DNA of 64,000 bases from Bacillota bacterium (GCA_023439505.1 JAEXNR010000005.1:62001-126000), one strand, 5' to 3'; positions 25,374 to 35,146 are shown, counted from the stretch's first letter. Made by a program: numbers and translations. The notes: generated by a model from the letters alone, not told the origin.

Positions 25374-26972
25374 ATGGATGTTATGAATAAAGTTCTTGAC
25401 CAATATAATTCCAGGGTTTACAAGAACCGTAAAGAGCATATGGTCGATGTTAATAATAATGATTCAAACAATGGAATTGCTGCCAATGTCCGTACGATAC
25501 CGGGAATCATCACACAAAGAGGATGTTGCTATGCAGGCTGTAAGGGCGTTGTTGTGGGACCGATAAAGGATGCCTTTATCATCACCCATGGCCCCATCGG
25601 ATGTGCATACTATTCCTGGGGAACCAGAAGACATAAAGCAAGAAAAGGAGAGGGAGAAGATAATTACATGCAATATTGCTTCTCCACCGATCTACAGGAG
25701 CCGGATATTGTTTTTGGCGGTGAGAAGAAATTAAAGCAGGCGATTCAAGAAGCGATGGATTTATTCAAACCACATACTATCATGATTTGCTCCACCTGTC
25801 CCGTTGGTCTTATCGGAGATGATATTCATGCAGTTGCCAAGTGGGCGGAAAAAGAATTCGGCATTAAATGTATTGCATTCAGCTGTGAGGGATATAAGGG
25901 TGTCAGCCAGTCTGCCGGTCACCATATTGCGAACAACCAGCTGGTAAGATATGTAATCGGAGAAGGCGATCGTGAAATAACAAATAAATTCTCTGTAAAT
26001 CTACTGGGTGAATACAACATTGGCGGTGACGGCTGGGAGACAGAACGACTCCTTAAGAGAATTGGATATGATATAGTTGCAACAATGACCGGTGATTCAA
26101 AAATGGATGATATAAAAAATGCCCATAAGGCAAACTTGAGTGTTGTACAATGTCATAGATCAATCAACTATATTGCTGAACTGATCGAGACAAAATACGG
26201 TATTCCGTGGATGAAGGTAAATTTTGTGGGCGTGGATGCCACCATTAAATCCTTACGTGATATGGCAAGATTTTTCAATGATCCTGAATTAATACAACGA
26301 ACGGAAGAAGTAATTGCCGATGAGCTTGACCTTATTGAAGAGGATATGGCCCATTACAAGAATAAATTAAAGGGAAAGACTGCGGCAATCTATGTAGGGG
26401 GCTCCAGATCCCATCACTATCAGTTCCTGTTAAATGATCTGGGTGTTCATACGGTACTGGCAGGTTATGAATTCGCGCATAGAGAAGAGTATGAAGGAAG
26501 TGAAGTGATTCCGTTTGTAAAACCTGATGCTGACAGCAAAAATATTGAAGAAATTACCGTAGAGCCGGATCAGGAAAAGTTCCATGTATATTTATCGGAA
26601 GAAGATCTGAATAAGTTAAAAGAAGAAAAAGTGGTTGATTATTATGGCGGTATGGTAAAGGATATGTCAAACGGCACGTACATGGTGGATGACTTAAATC
26701 ATTTTGAGACAGAAGAGTTCTTAAAGTTATTAAAACCGGACATTTTCTTCTCCGGTATTAAAGATAAATATGTGGCACAAAAGGGTGGTACGTTATCCAG
26801 ACAGCTGCATTCCTATGATTACAGCGGACCATATTCCTGTTTCCGGGGTGCAGTTAATTTCGCAAGAGATGTGGCGATGGGGATTTATACACCGGCCTGG
26901 AGTTATGTGAAGGCACCCTGGAAGAATACGCCTGCATTAGAAGGAACAATGGGAGGTGAGGAAGCATGCTAG
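25374..26972 (+). CDS. nifD: Nitrogenase MoFe protein alpha chain
   Basis: A 532-residue alpha subunit. P-cluster ligands are C52 or C51/C56 in GCCYAGCKG, C77 in GPIGCAYYSW and C142 (CSTCPVGLIGDD); FeMo-cofactor ligands are C260 in VVQCHRSIN and H479 in QLHSYDYSGPY. A highly charged insertion of about 50 residues (about 382-432) is the known hallmark of clostridial NifD and is absent from proteobacterial chains. GAGAGG lies upstream. The 3' end overlaps nifK by seven bases, so the two chains are translationally coupled. Confidence 0.97.
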   Translation: MDVMNKVLDQYNSRVYKNRKEHMVDVNNNDSNNGIAANVRTIPGIITQRGCCYAGCKGVVVGPIKDAFIITHGPIGCAYYSWGTRRHKARKGEGEDNYMQYCFSTDLQEPDIVFGGEKKLKQAIQEAMDLFKPHTIMICSTCPVGLIGDDIHAVAKWAEKEFGIKCIAFSCEGYKGVSQSAGHHIANNQLVRYVIGEGDREITNKFSVNLLGEYNIGGDGWETERLLKRIGYDIVATMTGDSKMDDIKNAHKANLSVVQCHRSINYIAELIETKYGIPWMKVNFVGVDATIKSLRDMARFFNDPELIQRTEEVIADELDLIEEDMAHYKNKLKGKTAAIYVGGSRSHHYQFLLNDLGVHTVLAGYEFAHREEYEGSEVIPFVKPDADSKNIEEITVEPDQEKFHVYLSEEDLNKLKEEKVVDYYGGMVKDMSNGTYMVDDLNHFETEEFLKLLKPDIFFSGIKDKYVAQKGGTLSRQLHSYDYSGPYSCFRGAVNFARDVAMGIYTPAWSYVKAPWKNTPALEGTMGGEEAC

Positions 26973-28330
26973 ATTATACGACGAAAGAAAGTTACGACAG
27001 AAAAGCATTACGTGTTAATCCTGCCAAGACCTGTCAGCCGGTTGGTGCCATGTATGCAGCATTGGGTGTACACGAATGTCTGCCTCACAGCCACGGTTCC
27101 CAAGGCTGTTGTGCTTTTCACAGAATGTTTTTAACCAGACATTTTAAGGATCCTGCAATGGCGTCCTCCAGTTCCTTCACGGAAGGTGCATCCGTATTTG
27201 GCGGGGGATCCAATCTGAAAACTGCGGCAAAAAATATCTTTGATATCTATAATCCAAAGATTATTGCAGTCCATACCACCTGCCTTTCCGAGACCATCGG
27301 TGATGACCTGAATGCTTTAATTCAAAGTATTGATGTGCCGGAAGGGAAATATATGGTGCATACCAATACGCCAAGCTACTATGGTTCTCACGTAACAGGC
27401 TTTAGTAATATGGTAGCAAGTTTTATTAAATATCTGTCCAAATCCTCAGGAAAGAAAAACGGTAAATTGGCTTTGATGCCGGGATTTGTTAATCCGGGAG
27501 ATATGAGAGAATTAAAAAGAATTGCAACAGCTATGGGTGTCTCCTATACCATGTTACCGGATACCAGCGGGGTAATGGATGCCCCAATGACCGGGAAGTT
27601 TGAGATGTATCCTAAGGGCGGCACAACAGTGGAAGAAATCATTACGCTGGGAGATTCGGATCTGTCCTTTGCTTTTGGAAAATTCTCCAGTGAAGCACCT
27701 GCTGAGGCATTAAAGAAAAAATGTAATGTATCTTACAAGTTATTACCGATGCCCATTGGTATCGGTAGAACCGATGAATATATGATGGCACTACAAAGTT
27801 ATTCCAAAAATGAAGTTCCTTACGAAATTGAGGAGGAACGCGGACAGCTGGTGGATATTCTCATTGACATTCATCCCTATACCTACAATAAGAAGGTTGC
27901 CATCTTTGGTGATCCTGATACGGTTCTTGGTATCACAGAGTTTGTTCTTGAAATGGGCATGATACCCAAATATGTTGTTACAGGAACTCCCGGTGAGGCA
28001 TTTGAAACAGCAGCGAAGGAACTGTTTGGAAAATTCGGAGTGGATGGCTGTAAGGCGAAGGCATCCGGAGATTTATTTGAACTTCACCAGTGGATCAAGG
28101 AGGAAGGGGTAGACCTACTCATCGGCGGAACCCATGGAAAATATATTGCAAGAGCAGAAGACATTCCATTTGTAAGAGCAGGTTTCCCGATCATAGATCG
28201 TTATATCCATTCCTATATGCCTCTCATTGGCTATAAAGGCGGGATGAGACTTGCAGAATTAATTGTAAATGCACTTATGGATCGATCTGACAGAGATGCA
28301 GCAGAAGAAGATTTTGAAATGGTAATGTAG
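26966..28330 (+). CDS. nifK: Nitrogenase MoFe protein beta chain
   Basis: A 454-residue beta subunit with P-cluster ligands C23 (AKTCQPVGAMYA), C48 (HGSQGCCAF) and C106 (TTCLSETIGDD). It is short compared with the roughly 520-residue chains of Proteobacteria because it lacks the N-terminal extension, as in C. pasteurianum. GGGAGGTGAGG upstream lies inside the end of nifD. It is followed by a stem-loop and a 293-base gap before nifE. Confidence 0.97.
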   Translation: MLDYTTKESYDRKALRVNPAKTCQPVGAMYAALGVHECLPHSHGSQGCCAFHRMFLTRHFKDPAMASSSSFTEGASVFGGGSNLKTAAKNIFDIYNPKIIAVHTTCLSETIGDDLNALIQSIDVPEGKYMVHTNTPSYYGSHVTGFSNMVASFIKYLSKSSGKKNGKLALMPGFVNPGDMRELKRIATAMGVSYTMLPDTSGVMDAPMTGKFEMYPKGGTTVEEIITLGDSDLSFAFGKFSSEAPAEALKKKCNVSYKLLPMPIGIGRTDEYMMALQSYSKNEVPYEIEEERGQLVDILIDIHPYTYNKKVAIFGDPDTVLGITEFVLEMGMIPKYVVTGTPGEAFETAAKELFGKFGVDGCKAKASGDLFELHQWIKEEGVDLLIGGTHGKYIARAEDIPFVRAGFPIIDRYIHSYMPLIGYKGGMRLAELIVNALMDRSDRDAAEEDFEMVM

Positions 28331-28356
28331 TAATTTAACGATCAAGACAGCACGGC

Positions 28357-28404
28357 ATAATAATTTGGATGGTTAGAGGATATAAAAATCATCTTAATTA
28401 TTAT
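28357..28404 (+). promoter_or_regulatory. Intercistronic stem-loop between nifK and nifE
   Basis: ATAATAATT-tg-GATG pairs with CATC-tt-AATTATTAT (13 bp around a two-base internal mismatch, loop 18). No U-run follows. It is placed to protect the nifHDK message or reduce read-through into nifE. Confidence 0.45.
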
Positions 28405-28623
28405 ACCGGATAGGTCTTGATTTCCCTTATTACGGATTCCATTAAACAGGCTGCTAATGATTTTAAATCGTAATATTTTATCTGTTTTATTGTTTATTGA
28501 CTACCTTGTATTAAAGAAAAGTTGAATAATATAAAAGTTTGTGTCCGTGAAATTCCGGGCACGAAGATAAGAAGATATGAAACAGGCATGGTTATTCATT
28601 AGGAAGGAAAGGAAGTGTATCGT

Positions 28624-29970
28624 ATGGAAAATGCAAGTGTTCTGGATGATAGAAAGGACTTTATTTTATTAAAACAGGATGGCTGTGGCGGAAATGGCAT
28701 GCGGTGTGATGCAAACAGTGTTTCGGGTGCGGTCAGTCAGAGAGCTTGTGTTTATTGTGGGGCCAGAGTTGTATTAAATCCCATAACAGATGCATTTCAT
28801 ATTGTACATGGTCCCATCGGCTGTGCAAGCTATACCTGGGATATCCGGGGAAGCTTATCAAGTGGGGAGGATTTATACCGTAACAGTTTTTCTACTGATT
28901 TACGGGAACAGGATGTAATCTTTGGAGGAGAGAAAAGATTAACTGCCGCCATTGAAGAGGTGGTAGAACAGTATCATCCCAAATTAATATTTGTATATGC
29001 CACCTGCATTGTTGGCGTGATCGGGGATGATGTGGAAGCAGTCTGTAAGACGATGTCTGATCAATATAATATCAGAGTGATTCCGGTGAAATCTCCTGGG
29101 TTTTCCGGCAATAAATCCGTTGGCTATAAAATGGCATGTAATGCAATAATGGAACTTATATCAAAGCACACCCCCAAAAAACGCAGGGGAATTAATATAT
29201 TGGGAGACTTTAACCTTGCGGGTGAATTATGGATTGTCAAGGATTATTTGAGTAAAATGGGGATTCCGGTTATCGCAACAATTACCGGTGACTCTGATTA
29301 TGACACCTTAATACAGGCACCAGCCGCTCAGCTAAATATTGTGCAGTGCGCCGGTTCCAGTACCTATCTCGCAAACCGTATGGAAGAAGAGATGGGGATT
29401 CCCTTTATTAAAGTAAGTTTTTATGGCATAGAAGATACAATGAATTCCTTAATCCGGATTGCCGAGTATCTGAAAGAAGAAGAGGCAAGACAAATAGCAA
29501 TTGAATTTTCCAAGAAGGAGATTGCAAGATTGCAGGAATTTTTAAATAAATATAGAACAAATCTGGAGGGGAAAAAGGCTGCTATCTATGTAGGAGGCGG
29601 CTTCAAGGCAATTTCACTGATCAAACAATTCAAATCCCTTGGTATGGAGACGGTTGTAGTGGGTACTCAGACAGGGAAGAAGGAAGATTATGAAATCATA
29701 GAGAGCCTGGTCAACAAGGATACGGTAATACTAGATGATGCCAATCCTGCAGAACTTGAAAAGTTTATGAAAGAGAAGGGGGCCGATATCCTGGTCGGAG
29801 GGGTAAAGGAAAGACCCCTTGCCTATAAACTTGGAATCGCATTCTGCGATCATAATCACGAGAGAAAGCATCCCTTATGCGGGTTTGACGGTGTTGTTAA
29901 TTTTACTATGGAAATTAATAACAGTATGAATCATCCGGTATGGAATTATATGAAGGCAGCATTTCTTTAA
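28624..29970 (+). CDS. nifE: FeMo-cofactor scaffold protein NifE
   Basis: A 448-residue NifD relative. GAVSQRACVYCGARVV and GPIGCASYTWDIRG, then YATCIVGVIGDD, are the scaffold cysteines. There is no FeMo-cofactor His equivalent in the C-terminal region (HERKHPLCGFDGVVNF occurs instead), which separates it from NifD. With NifN it receives the NifB product and matures it with Mo and homocitrate. The ATG at 28624 is chosen for the AGGAAGGAAAGGAAG upstream; the GTG at 28615 overlaps it. It is 146 bases from the NifN-B start. Confidence 0.95.
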   Translation: MENASVLDDRKDFILLKQDGCGGNGMRCDANSVSGAVSQRACVYCGARVVLNPITDAFHIVHGPIGCASYTWDIRGSLSSGEDLYRNSFSTDLREQDVIFGGEKRLTAAIEEVVEQYHPKLIFVYATCIVGVIGDDVEAVCKTMSDQYNIRVIPVKSPGFSGNKSVGYKMACNAIMELISKHTPKKRRGINILGDFNLAGELWIVKDYLSKMGIPVIATITGDSDYDTLIQAPAAQLNIVQCAGSSTYLANRMEEEMGIPFIKVSFYGIEDTMNSLIRIAEYLKEEEARQIAIEFSKKEIARLQEFLNKYRTNLEGKKAAIYVGGGFKAISLIKQFKSLGMETVVVGTQTGKKEDYEIIESLVNKDTVILDDANPAELEKFMKEKGADILVGGVKERPLAYKLGIAFCDHNHERKHPLCGFDGVVNFTMEINNSMNHPVWNYMKAAFL

Positions 29971-30116
29971 AACACCTGCAGCTGCTGTTAACTCTGACAC
30001 AATGTCTTAATGAAACGGACGTTAGACTTGTCTGGATTTTTATATGCAATATGTCAAAAGACACTGTTTTACTTTTGAAATCCGGATCAGGAATAGTAGA
30101 AGAAGGGAGGATCAGT

Positions 30117-32795
30117 ATGAGAGGAACCTTAGTTAATCTGAATGTAAATCCATGTAAAATGTGTATGCCCATGGGCGCTGTTACTGCTCTCTACGGAATT
30201 AAAAAATGTATGACAATTCTCCACGGTTCTCAGGGATGCAGCACTTATATCAGAAGACATATGGCAACCCATTATAATGAGCCTGTGGATATTGCATCCT
30301 CTTCCCTTACGGAGGAAGGAACTGTTTACGGAGGAGAGGTCAATCTAAAGAAAGGACTCATCAATCTGATTAAGATCTATGAACCGGAAGTAATCGGTGT
30401 GGCTACAACCTGTCTGGCAGAAACCATCGGAGAAGACATTCCGAGAATCATCGATAACTTTTACAGAGAGAATCCTGAGTATCAAAATATCACCATCATT
30501 CCGGTTCCCTCTGCCGGATATGCAGGAACACAGTTTGAAGGTTACAACAAGGCCCTGGTGCAGATCTTAAAGCATATTCCCATGGATACCACAAAGCATG
30601 ACAGGGTTAATGTGATCACAAGTATATTATCGCCCGCCGATACCAGATACCTGAAAGAATTGTTAGATAGCTTTGGGATGGATTATATCCTGCTTCCTGA
30701 CCTGTCGGAGAATCTGGATGGCGTTCATCAGCCGGATTACGAAAAACTTCCATCCAATGGAACAGACCTGCAAGATATTAAAAGGATGGCAGGATCGAGA
30801 TTTACCATCGAAATATCCTCCTTTCCGGATAAGATCAAATCGGCAGCAGAATATTTATCAGAAACTTACGGAGTGCCATATGAAAAATGTAATTTACCGG
30901 CAGGACTTCGAGACAATGATGCGCTGATCAAACTCCTTTCCAAAATTTCAGGGGAGCAGATACCGGTAAAGATACAAAAAGAACGCGGCAGATTTATGGA
31001 TGCCATGATCGATGCACATAAATATAACGGAGAGGCGAGGGCAGCCATTTATGGTGAGCCCGATTTTGTTTATAGCACCGTAAGAATGTGTGTGGAAAAT
31101 GGAATCGTGCCCTTGATTACAGCAACCGGATCGGTCTGTCATGATTTAAAAGATAAATTATCAGAGGAAGTAAAGGAAGTCGCGGACCGGTTTTTCATCG
31201 AGCGATTTGAGATTTTGGATGACACGGACTTTCAGACGATTGAGGAGCTGGCCAGAGAATTAAAGGTGAATGTGCTGATCGGTAATTCAGACGGAAGACG
31301 TATTGCAGAAAAATTGGGACTCGGACTGGTCAGAAGAGGATTTCCGATTCATGACCGGGTAGGAGGGCAAAGACTTCGTATGATTGGTTATGAAGGGGCG
31401 CTGACATTTCTGGATGAGATCTCTAACGTAATTCTTGCCAAGAAAGAAACCGGCTTTCGGGAGGAACTATTCGGGAAATATTATAAGGGTGAAAGGAAAG
31501 AGGGGATGGGTATGATTTTGGAGAGAGAGGAACTGGAATATTTAAGAAAAGAGCAGAATACAATGAGAGAAAAATCCGTTCAGGAGAAGACAGCCACACA
31601 TCCCTGTTATAACTGCGGCGCCCATGAGCATGCAAGAATGCATCTTCCCATCGCTCCGAAATGCAACATCAGCTGTAATTACTGCTTAAGAAAATATGAC
31701 TGTCCCAACGAAAGCAGACCTGGTGTCACCACCGCTGTATTAAAGCCGGAGGAGGCTTTTCAGAAGTATATGGAGGTAAAGGCAAAGGTTGCAAATCTTT
31801 CGGTTGTGGGAATTGCAGGTCCGGGTGATGCCCTTGCCAATTTTGAGGAGACAAAGAAAACCCTTCAGATGATCAGAGAACAGGATAAGGATGTAACCTT
31901 CTGTTTATCTACCAACGGTCTGATGCTGCCCCAATATGCCAATGAGCTGGTAGAACTTGGGGTATCCCATGTAACGGTTACCATGAATTCCATAGATCCT
32001 AAAATCGGTGCACAGATCTATCGGTATGTGGATTACATGGGAGTGAAATACCAAGGAGAAGCTGCGGCGGCAATTCTTATGTCCAACCAGCTGGCCGGAC
32101 TTAAGATGTTAACGGAACAGGGAATTGTCTGTAAGGTAAATATTGTAATGTTAAAAGGAATTAATGACGAGCACATTCCGGAGGTTGTAGCGAAGGTAAA
32201 GGAACTGGGCTGTTATATCACCAATATCATGCAGCTGATTCCGGTAAAGGGAAGTGTATTTGAAGACCTTCCTCTGGTCAGCAATCATGAGATTATGGAA
32301 ATGAGAACAAAATGCGGTGAGACTATGAAACAGATGTATCATTGCAGACAGTGTCGTGCAGATGCCATCGGGACTCTTGGCAATGACAGATCCATTGAAT
32401 TTAACGCCTGTCCCGGCGCGGAGAAAAAGAAAGAAGAGGCAATAGAAGCGGCCGGAAGTTTTCAGGTAGCTGTCGCTACAAAGAGCGGTATGATCGTAGA
32501 TCAGCATTTTGGTCATGCAACAGAATTTTATGTATATGAATATAAAGACGGCAGTGCTGTATTGCTGGAAAAGCGGGAAGTAAAGAAATACTGCGAGGGT
32601 ATAGCAGAGTGTGAAGAGAAGGATGATAAAATAGAAAGTATCATCAGGACAATTGCAGATTGTAAGGCAGTCATTGCCATGAGAATCGGAGAAGCACCAA
32701 AAACAAAACTGAATCAAAAGGGAATACAGGTGTTCACAACCTATGACAGAATAGAGGATTCAGTTAAAAGGGTTGCGGCTGAGTTATCAGCTTAA
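30117..32795 (+). CDS. nifN-B: NifN-NifB fusion protein with NifX-like C-terminus
   Basis: An 892-residue fusion. Residues 1-450 are NifN (NPCKMCMPMGAVTALYGIKK, HGSQGCSTY, TTCLAETIGED). A short linker leads to NifB from about residue 500, with the radical-SAM triad C516, C520 and C523 (CNISCNYC) preceded by HPCYNCGAHEHARMHLP and ending with FNACPGAEKK. Residues about 781-892 form a NifX/NafY-type cofactor domain (DQHFGHATEF). NifB makes the cofactor precursor from SAM and iron-sulfur clusters and the scaffold receives it, so fusion places donor and acceptor together. The same fusion is known in C. pasteurianum. Start: GGGAGG six bases upstream of 30117; the long in-frame extension to 29940 overlaps nifE and is unsupported. 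Confidence 0.95.
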   Translation: MRGTLVNLNVNPCKMCMPMGAVTALYGIKKCMTILHGSQGCSTYIRRHMATHYNEPVDIASSSLTEEGTVYGGEVNLKKGLINLIKIYEPEVIGVATTCLAETIGEDIPRIIDNFYRENPEYQNITIIPVPSAGYAGTQFEGYNKALVQILKHIPMDTTKHDRVNVITSILSPADTRYLKELLDSFGMDYILLPDLSENLDGVHQPDYEKLPSNGTDLQDIKRMAGSRFTIEISSFPDKIKSAAEYLSETYGVPYEKCNLPAGLRDNDALIKLLSKISGEQIPVKIQKERGRFMDAMIDAHKYNGEARAAIYGEPDFVYSTVRMCVENGIVPLITATGSVCHDLKDKLSEEVKEVADRFFIERFEILDDTDFQTIEELARELKVNVLIGNSDGRRIAEKLGLGLVRRGFPIHDRVGGQRLRMIGYEGALTFLDEISNVILAKKETGFREELFGKYYKGERKEGMGMILEREELEYLRKEQNTMREKSVQEKTATHPCYNCGAHEHARMHLPIAPKCNISCNYCLRKYDCPNESRPGVTTAVLKPEEAFQKYMEVKAKVANLSVVGIAGPGDALANFEETKKTLQMIREQDKDVTFCLSTNGLMLPQYANELVELGVSHVTVTMNSIDPKIGAQIYRYVDYMGVKYQGEAAAAILMSNQLAGLKMLTEQGIVCKVNIVMLKGINDEHIPEVVAKVKELGCYITNIMQLIPVKGSVFEDLPLVSNHEIMEMRTKCGETMKQMYHCRQCRADAIGTLGNDRSIEFNACPGAEKKKEEAIEAAGSFQVAVATKSGMIVDQHFGHATEFYVYEYKDGSAVLLEKREVKKYCEGIAECEEKDDKIESIIRTIADCKAVIAMRIGEAPKTKLNQKGIQVFTTYDRIEDSVKRVAAELSA

Positions 32796-32835
32796 GATAA
32801 ATGACAGCAACACGAAATCGGAGAGGAGGGATTTT

Positions 32836-33144
32836 ATGGTAAAACCCAAACACCATATTTTCGTCTGTACCAGCTGCAGAATCAATGGACAGCAGAAAGG
32901 TTTCTGTTTTTCCAAAGACTCGGTTGATATTGTGCAGAAATTTATGGAAGTAATTGAAGAATATGATTTATCAAGCGAAGTGTTAATTACCAATACCGGC
33001 TGCTTTGGTATTTGTGACAAAGGCCCGATTGCAGTAGTATATCCGGAGGGTATCTGGTACGGTAATCTAACGGAAGACGATGTTGAAAAGATCGTGGAAC
33101 AACACCTGGAAGGCAATGAGCCGGTGGCCGAATTGATGATTTGA
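32836..33144 (+). CDS. Thioredoxin-like [2Fe-2S] ferredoxin
   Basis: A 102-residue protein (MVKPKHHIFVCTSC...) with cysteines at C11, C14, C24, C56 and C60, four of which ligate a [2Fe-2S] cluster. It closely resembles the [2Fe-2S] ferredoxin of Clostridium pasteurianum, which is known to interact with the nitrogenase MoFe protein. GGAGGG lies five bases upstream. Being within the nif operon supports a nitrogenase-associated electron-transfer or protective role. An in-frame extension upstream overlaps nifN-B and is rejected. Confidence 0.92.
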   Translation: MVKPKHHIFVCTSCRINGQQKGFCFSKDSVDIVQKFMEVIEEYDLSSEVLITNTGCFGICDKGPIAVVYPEGIWYGNLTEDDVEKIVEQHLEGNEPVAELMI

Positions 33145-33188
33145 TTGTTCATCGTTGATCTTTCATGATGATAGGAGGAGATGGTAGT

Positions 33189-34187
33189 ATGATTCGATTG
33201 ATTGATAACACATTGACCGCATTAGATAATTGCATGCCATCCAAAGAGGATCTGCACACTTTTTGTGAACTTTTGTCCATGATTGGTGTCGATGTCATTG
33301 AATTATCCGTATCTGCCTTTCAGAGGATGGAATATTTACCGGATACGGGAAAATATATTCTGCACATTGGCCTTGACGATGAAATGGTAAACGATCCGGG
33401 TTTCTACCGTTATGTATGTCATCATGAGATATTCCTGGATAAATTTATTTATGAAATTCAGATGAATGATGCAAGAGAGATTGTGAAGCTGAGAGCACTG
33501 AGAAATTATAAGGAACTCCGTATTGTCGGGCTGGACGATTTAATGTGTAATACCTATGAAAAGATTATGCAGGAAATGAAGTCGGCACTTCCCGGCAGTA
33601 CCATTATTTTCTGCCCGGAAAATACTTATGGTTGCGCTAGTGCTCTTGCTGTACAATGGCTGCTGGGGTATGGAAATGAAGTTACTACCAGCTTTGCGGG
33701 AATTGGTAACAATGCGGCTACGGAAGAAGTCACCATGGCCCTTCGACTGGCGGCCAGATATAAACCAAATAAGGATTTATCCGTGCTCCCCAAATTAACA
33801 AGTCTATTTGAGAAATTTATTAATAAACCGGTTGGAAACAAAAAACCCATCATCGGAAAGAATATTTTTAAAGTTGAGGCAGGAATACATGCCGATGGAA
33901 TTATGAAAAATCCTGCCACCTACGAAGCTTATCATCCGGAGTGTGTGGGAGGAAAATCAGAAATAGTAATAGGAAAGCATTCCGGTTCAAAAGCAGTGAT
34001 ATTGAAGATGGAGGAACTGGGATTACCGGGAATGGAAGAGCCTTTAATAGATATAATTTTACAGATCGTAAAGCAGGTCTGCACACAGGGGAACAAGAGC
34101 CTGAGTGATGCGGAATTTGCACAGATTGTAAAACAAGTGAAGTCCATGGAGGTGAAACCCGGTGAAAGAAAGAAAATATATTGTTGA
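33189..34187 (+). CDS. nifV-omega: Homocitrate synthase omega subunit
   Basis: A 332-residue protein with a divergent HMGL-like barrel. Its second half shows the C-terminal homocitrate synthase features (KVEAGIHADGIMKNPATYEAY, GKHSGSKAV). In C. pasteurianum homocitrate synthase is split into NifV-omega and NifV-alpha, and both are needed. Homocitrate is the organic ligand of FeMo-cofactor. AGGAGGAG lies eight bases before 33189, so this ATG is chosen over 33165. The 3' end overlaps the alpha gene by 26 bases. Confidence 0.9.
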   Translation: MIRLIDNTLTALDNCMPSKEDLHTFCELLSMIGVDVIELSVSAFQRMEYLPDTGKYILHIGLDDEMVNDPGFYRYVCHHEIFLDKFIYEIQMNDAREIVKLRALRNYKELRIVGLDDLMCNTYEKIMQEMKSALPGSTIIFCPENTYGCASALAVQWLLGYGNEVTTSFAGIGNNAATEEVTMALRLAARYKPNKDLSVLPKLTSLFEKFINKPVGNKKPIIGKNIFKVEAGIHADGIMKNPATYEAYHPECVGGKSEIVIGKHSGSKAVILKMEELGLPGMEEPLIDIILQIVKQVCTQGNKSLSDAEFAQIVKQVKSMEVKPGERKKIYC

Positions 34188-34968
34188 TACTACCCTGCGT
34201 GATGGAGAACAGAGTCCGGGTATTGCACTTCGGATGGAAGATAAGCTGAATATTGCTAAATTATTGGATGAGCTTGGTGTATATGAAATAGAAGCAGGAG
34301 TTCCCATACTCAGCGAAGAGGAAGAAGAGGGAATTGCCCGAATGGTAGAAAACAAGCGAAATTCCAAAATCTCCGTCTGGTGCAGAATGAATGTAAGTGA
34401 CGTGAAACGCTCTATCACCTGTAGGCCGGATATTATTCATATCGGTACACCGGTTTCTTATATTCAGATCTACAGCAAGTTAAAGAAGAATAAGGTTTGG
34501 GTAACAAAGAATATTTTAGAGTGTGTAGAGGTGGCAAAGAAACAGGATGTTAATGTTACAGTAGGTCTGGAGGATGCCTCAAGATCTGATATCGGTTTTA
34601 TGCTTGGGCTGATCAGAGAATTAAAAAATGCCGGAGTCGATGTCATACGGCTTGCGGATACCGTAGGTGTTCTTACACCCGGAAGAACGAAGGAACTGGT
34701 AGATACCATCAGAGCCCACACAGATATTAAAATTGAAATGCATATCCATAATGACCTGGGTATGGCAGTCGCCAATTCTATTGTTGGTGCGAAGGCAGGT
34801 GCAGACTTTATAGACTGCACTTTGTTTGGTATCGGGGAGAGGACAGGAAACTGCAATCTGTATGATTTTGTTCATGCCAGTGAGTCCATCTTTCAGTTTG
34901 CCATGACGAAGAAACAGATTAGAAATGTGGAGCAGCAGGTATATGAGAAACTCAAGGGTGCCATGTAG
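34162..34968 (+). CDS. nifV-alpha: Homocitrate synthase alpha subunit (catalytic)
   Basis: A 268-residue TIM barrel of the LeuA/HMGL family with the DTTLRDGEQSPG signature at residues 9-20 and metal-binding HIHND (about 194-198). It condenses acetyl-CoA with 2-oxoglutarate. It has no C-terminal regulatory or lid domain; that part is in the omega subunit encoded just upstream. The start is GTG at 34162, with GGAGGTG seven bases upstream inside the omega gene, so translation is coupled. Confidence 0.92.
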   Translation: MKERKYIVDTTLRDGEQSPGIALRMEDKLNIAKLLDELGVYEIEAGVPILSEEEEEGIARMVENKRNSKISVWCRMNVSDVKRSITCRPDIIHIGTPVSYIQIYSKLKKNKVWVTKNILECVEVAKKQDVNVTVGLEDASRSDIGFMLGLIRELKNAGVDVIRLADTVGVLTPGRTKELVDTIRAHTDIKIEMHIHNDLGMAVANSIVGAKAGADFIDCTLFGIGERTGNCNLYDFVHASESIFQFAMTKKQIRNVEQQVYEKLKGAM

Positions 34969-35146
34969 GCCAAAGACAAACTTAATATTATTAAGTGTAC
35001 ATTCATTTCCTGTACCATTTCCCTGCTTCTCATAAAGTGACATATAAAACAGGGATTATTTATAATTTGCGTGGAAGGGTGTTTATGCTTTCTTTAAACT
35101 TTATGAAATAAATTAAACTAAATATAAAAATTTATTAAATTAAGTA

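Noticed and set aside
29940..30116. N-terminal extension of NifN-B
   Set aside because: It overlaps the end of nifE and lacks NifN similarity; GGGAGG is positioned for the ATG at 30117.
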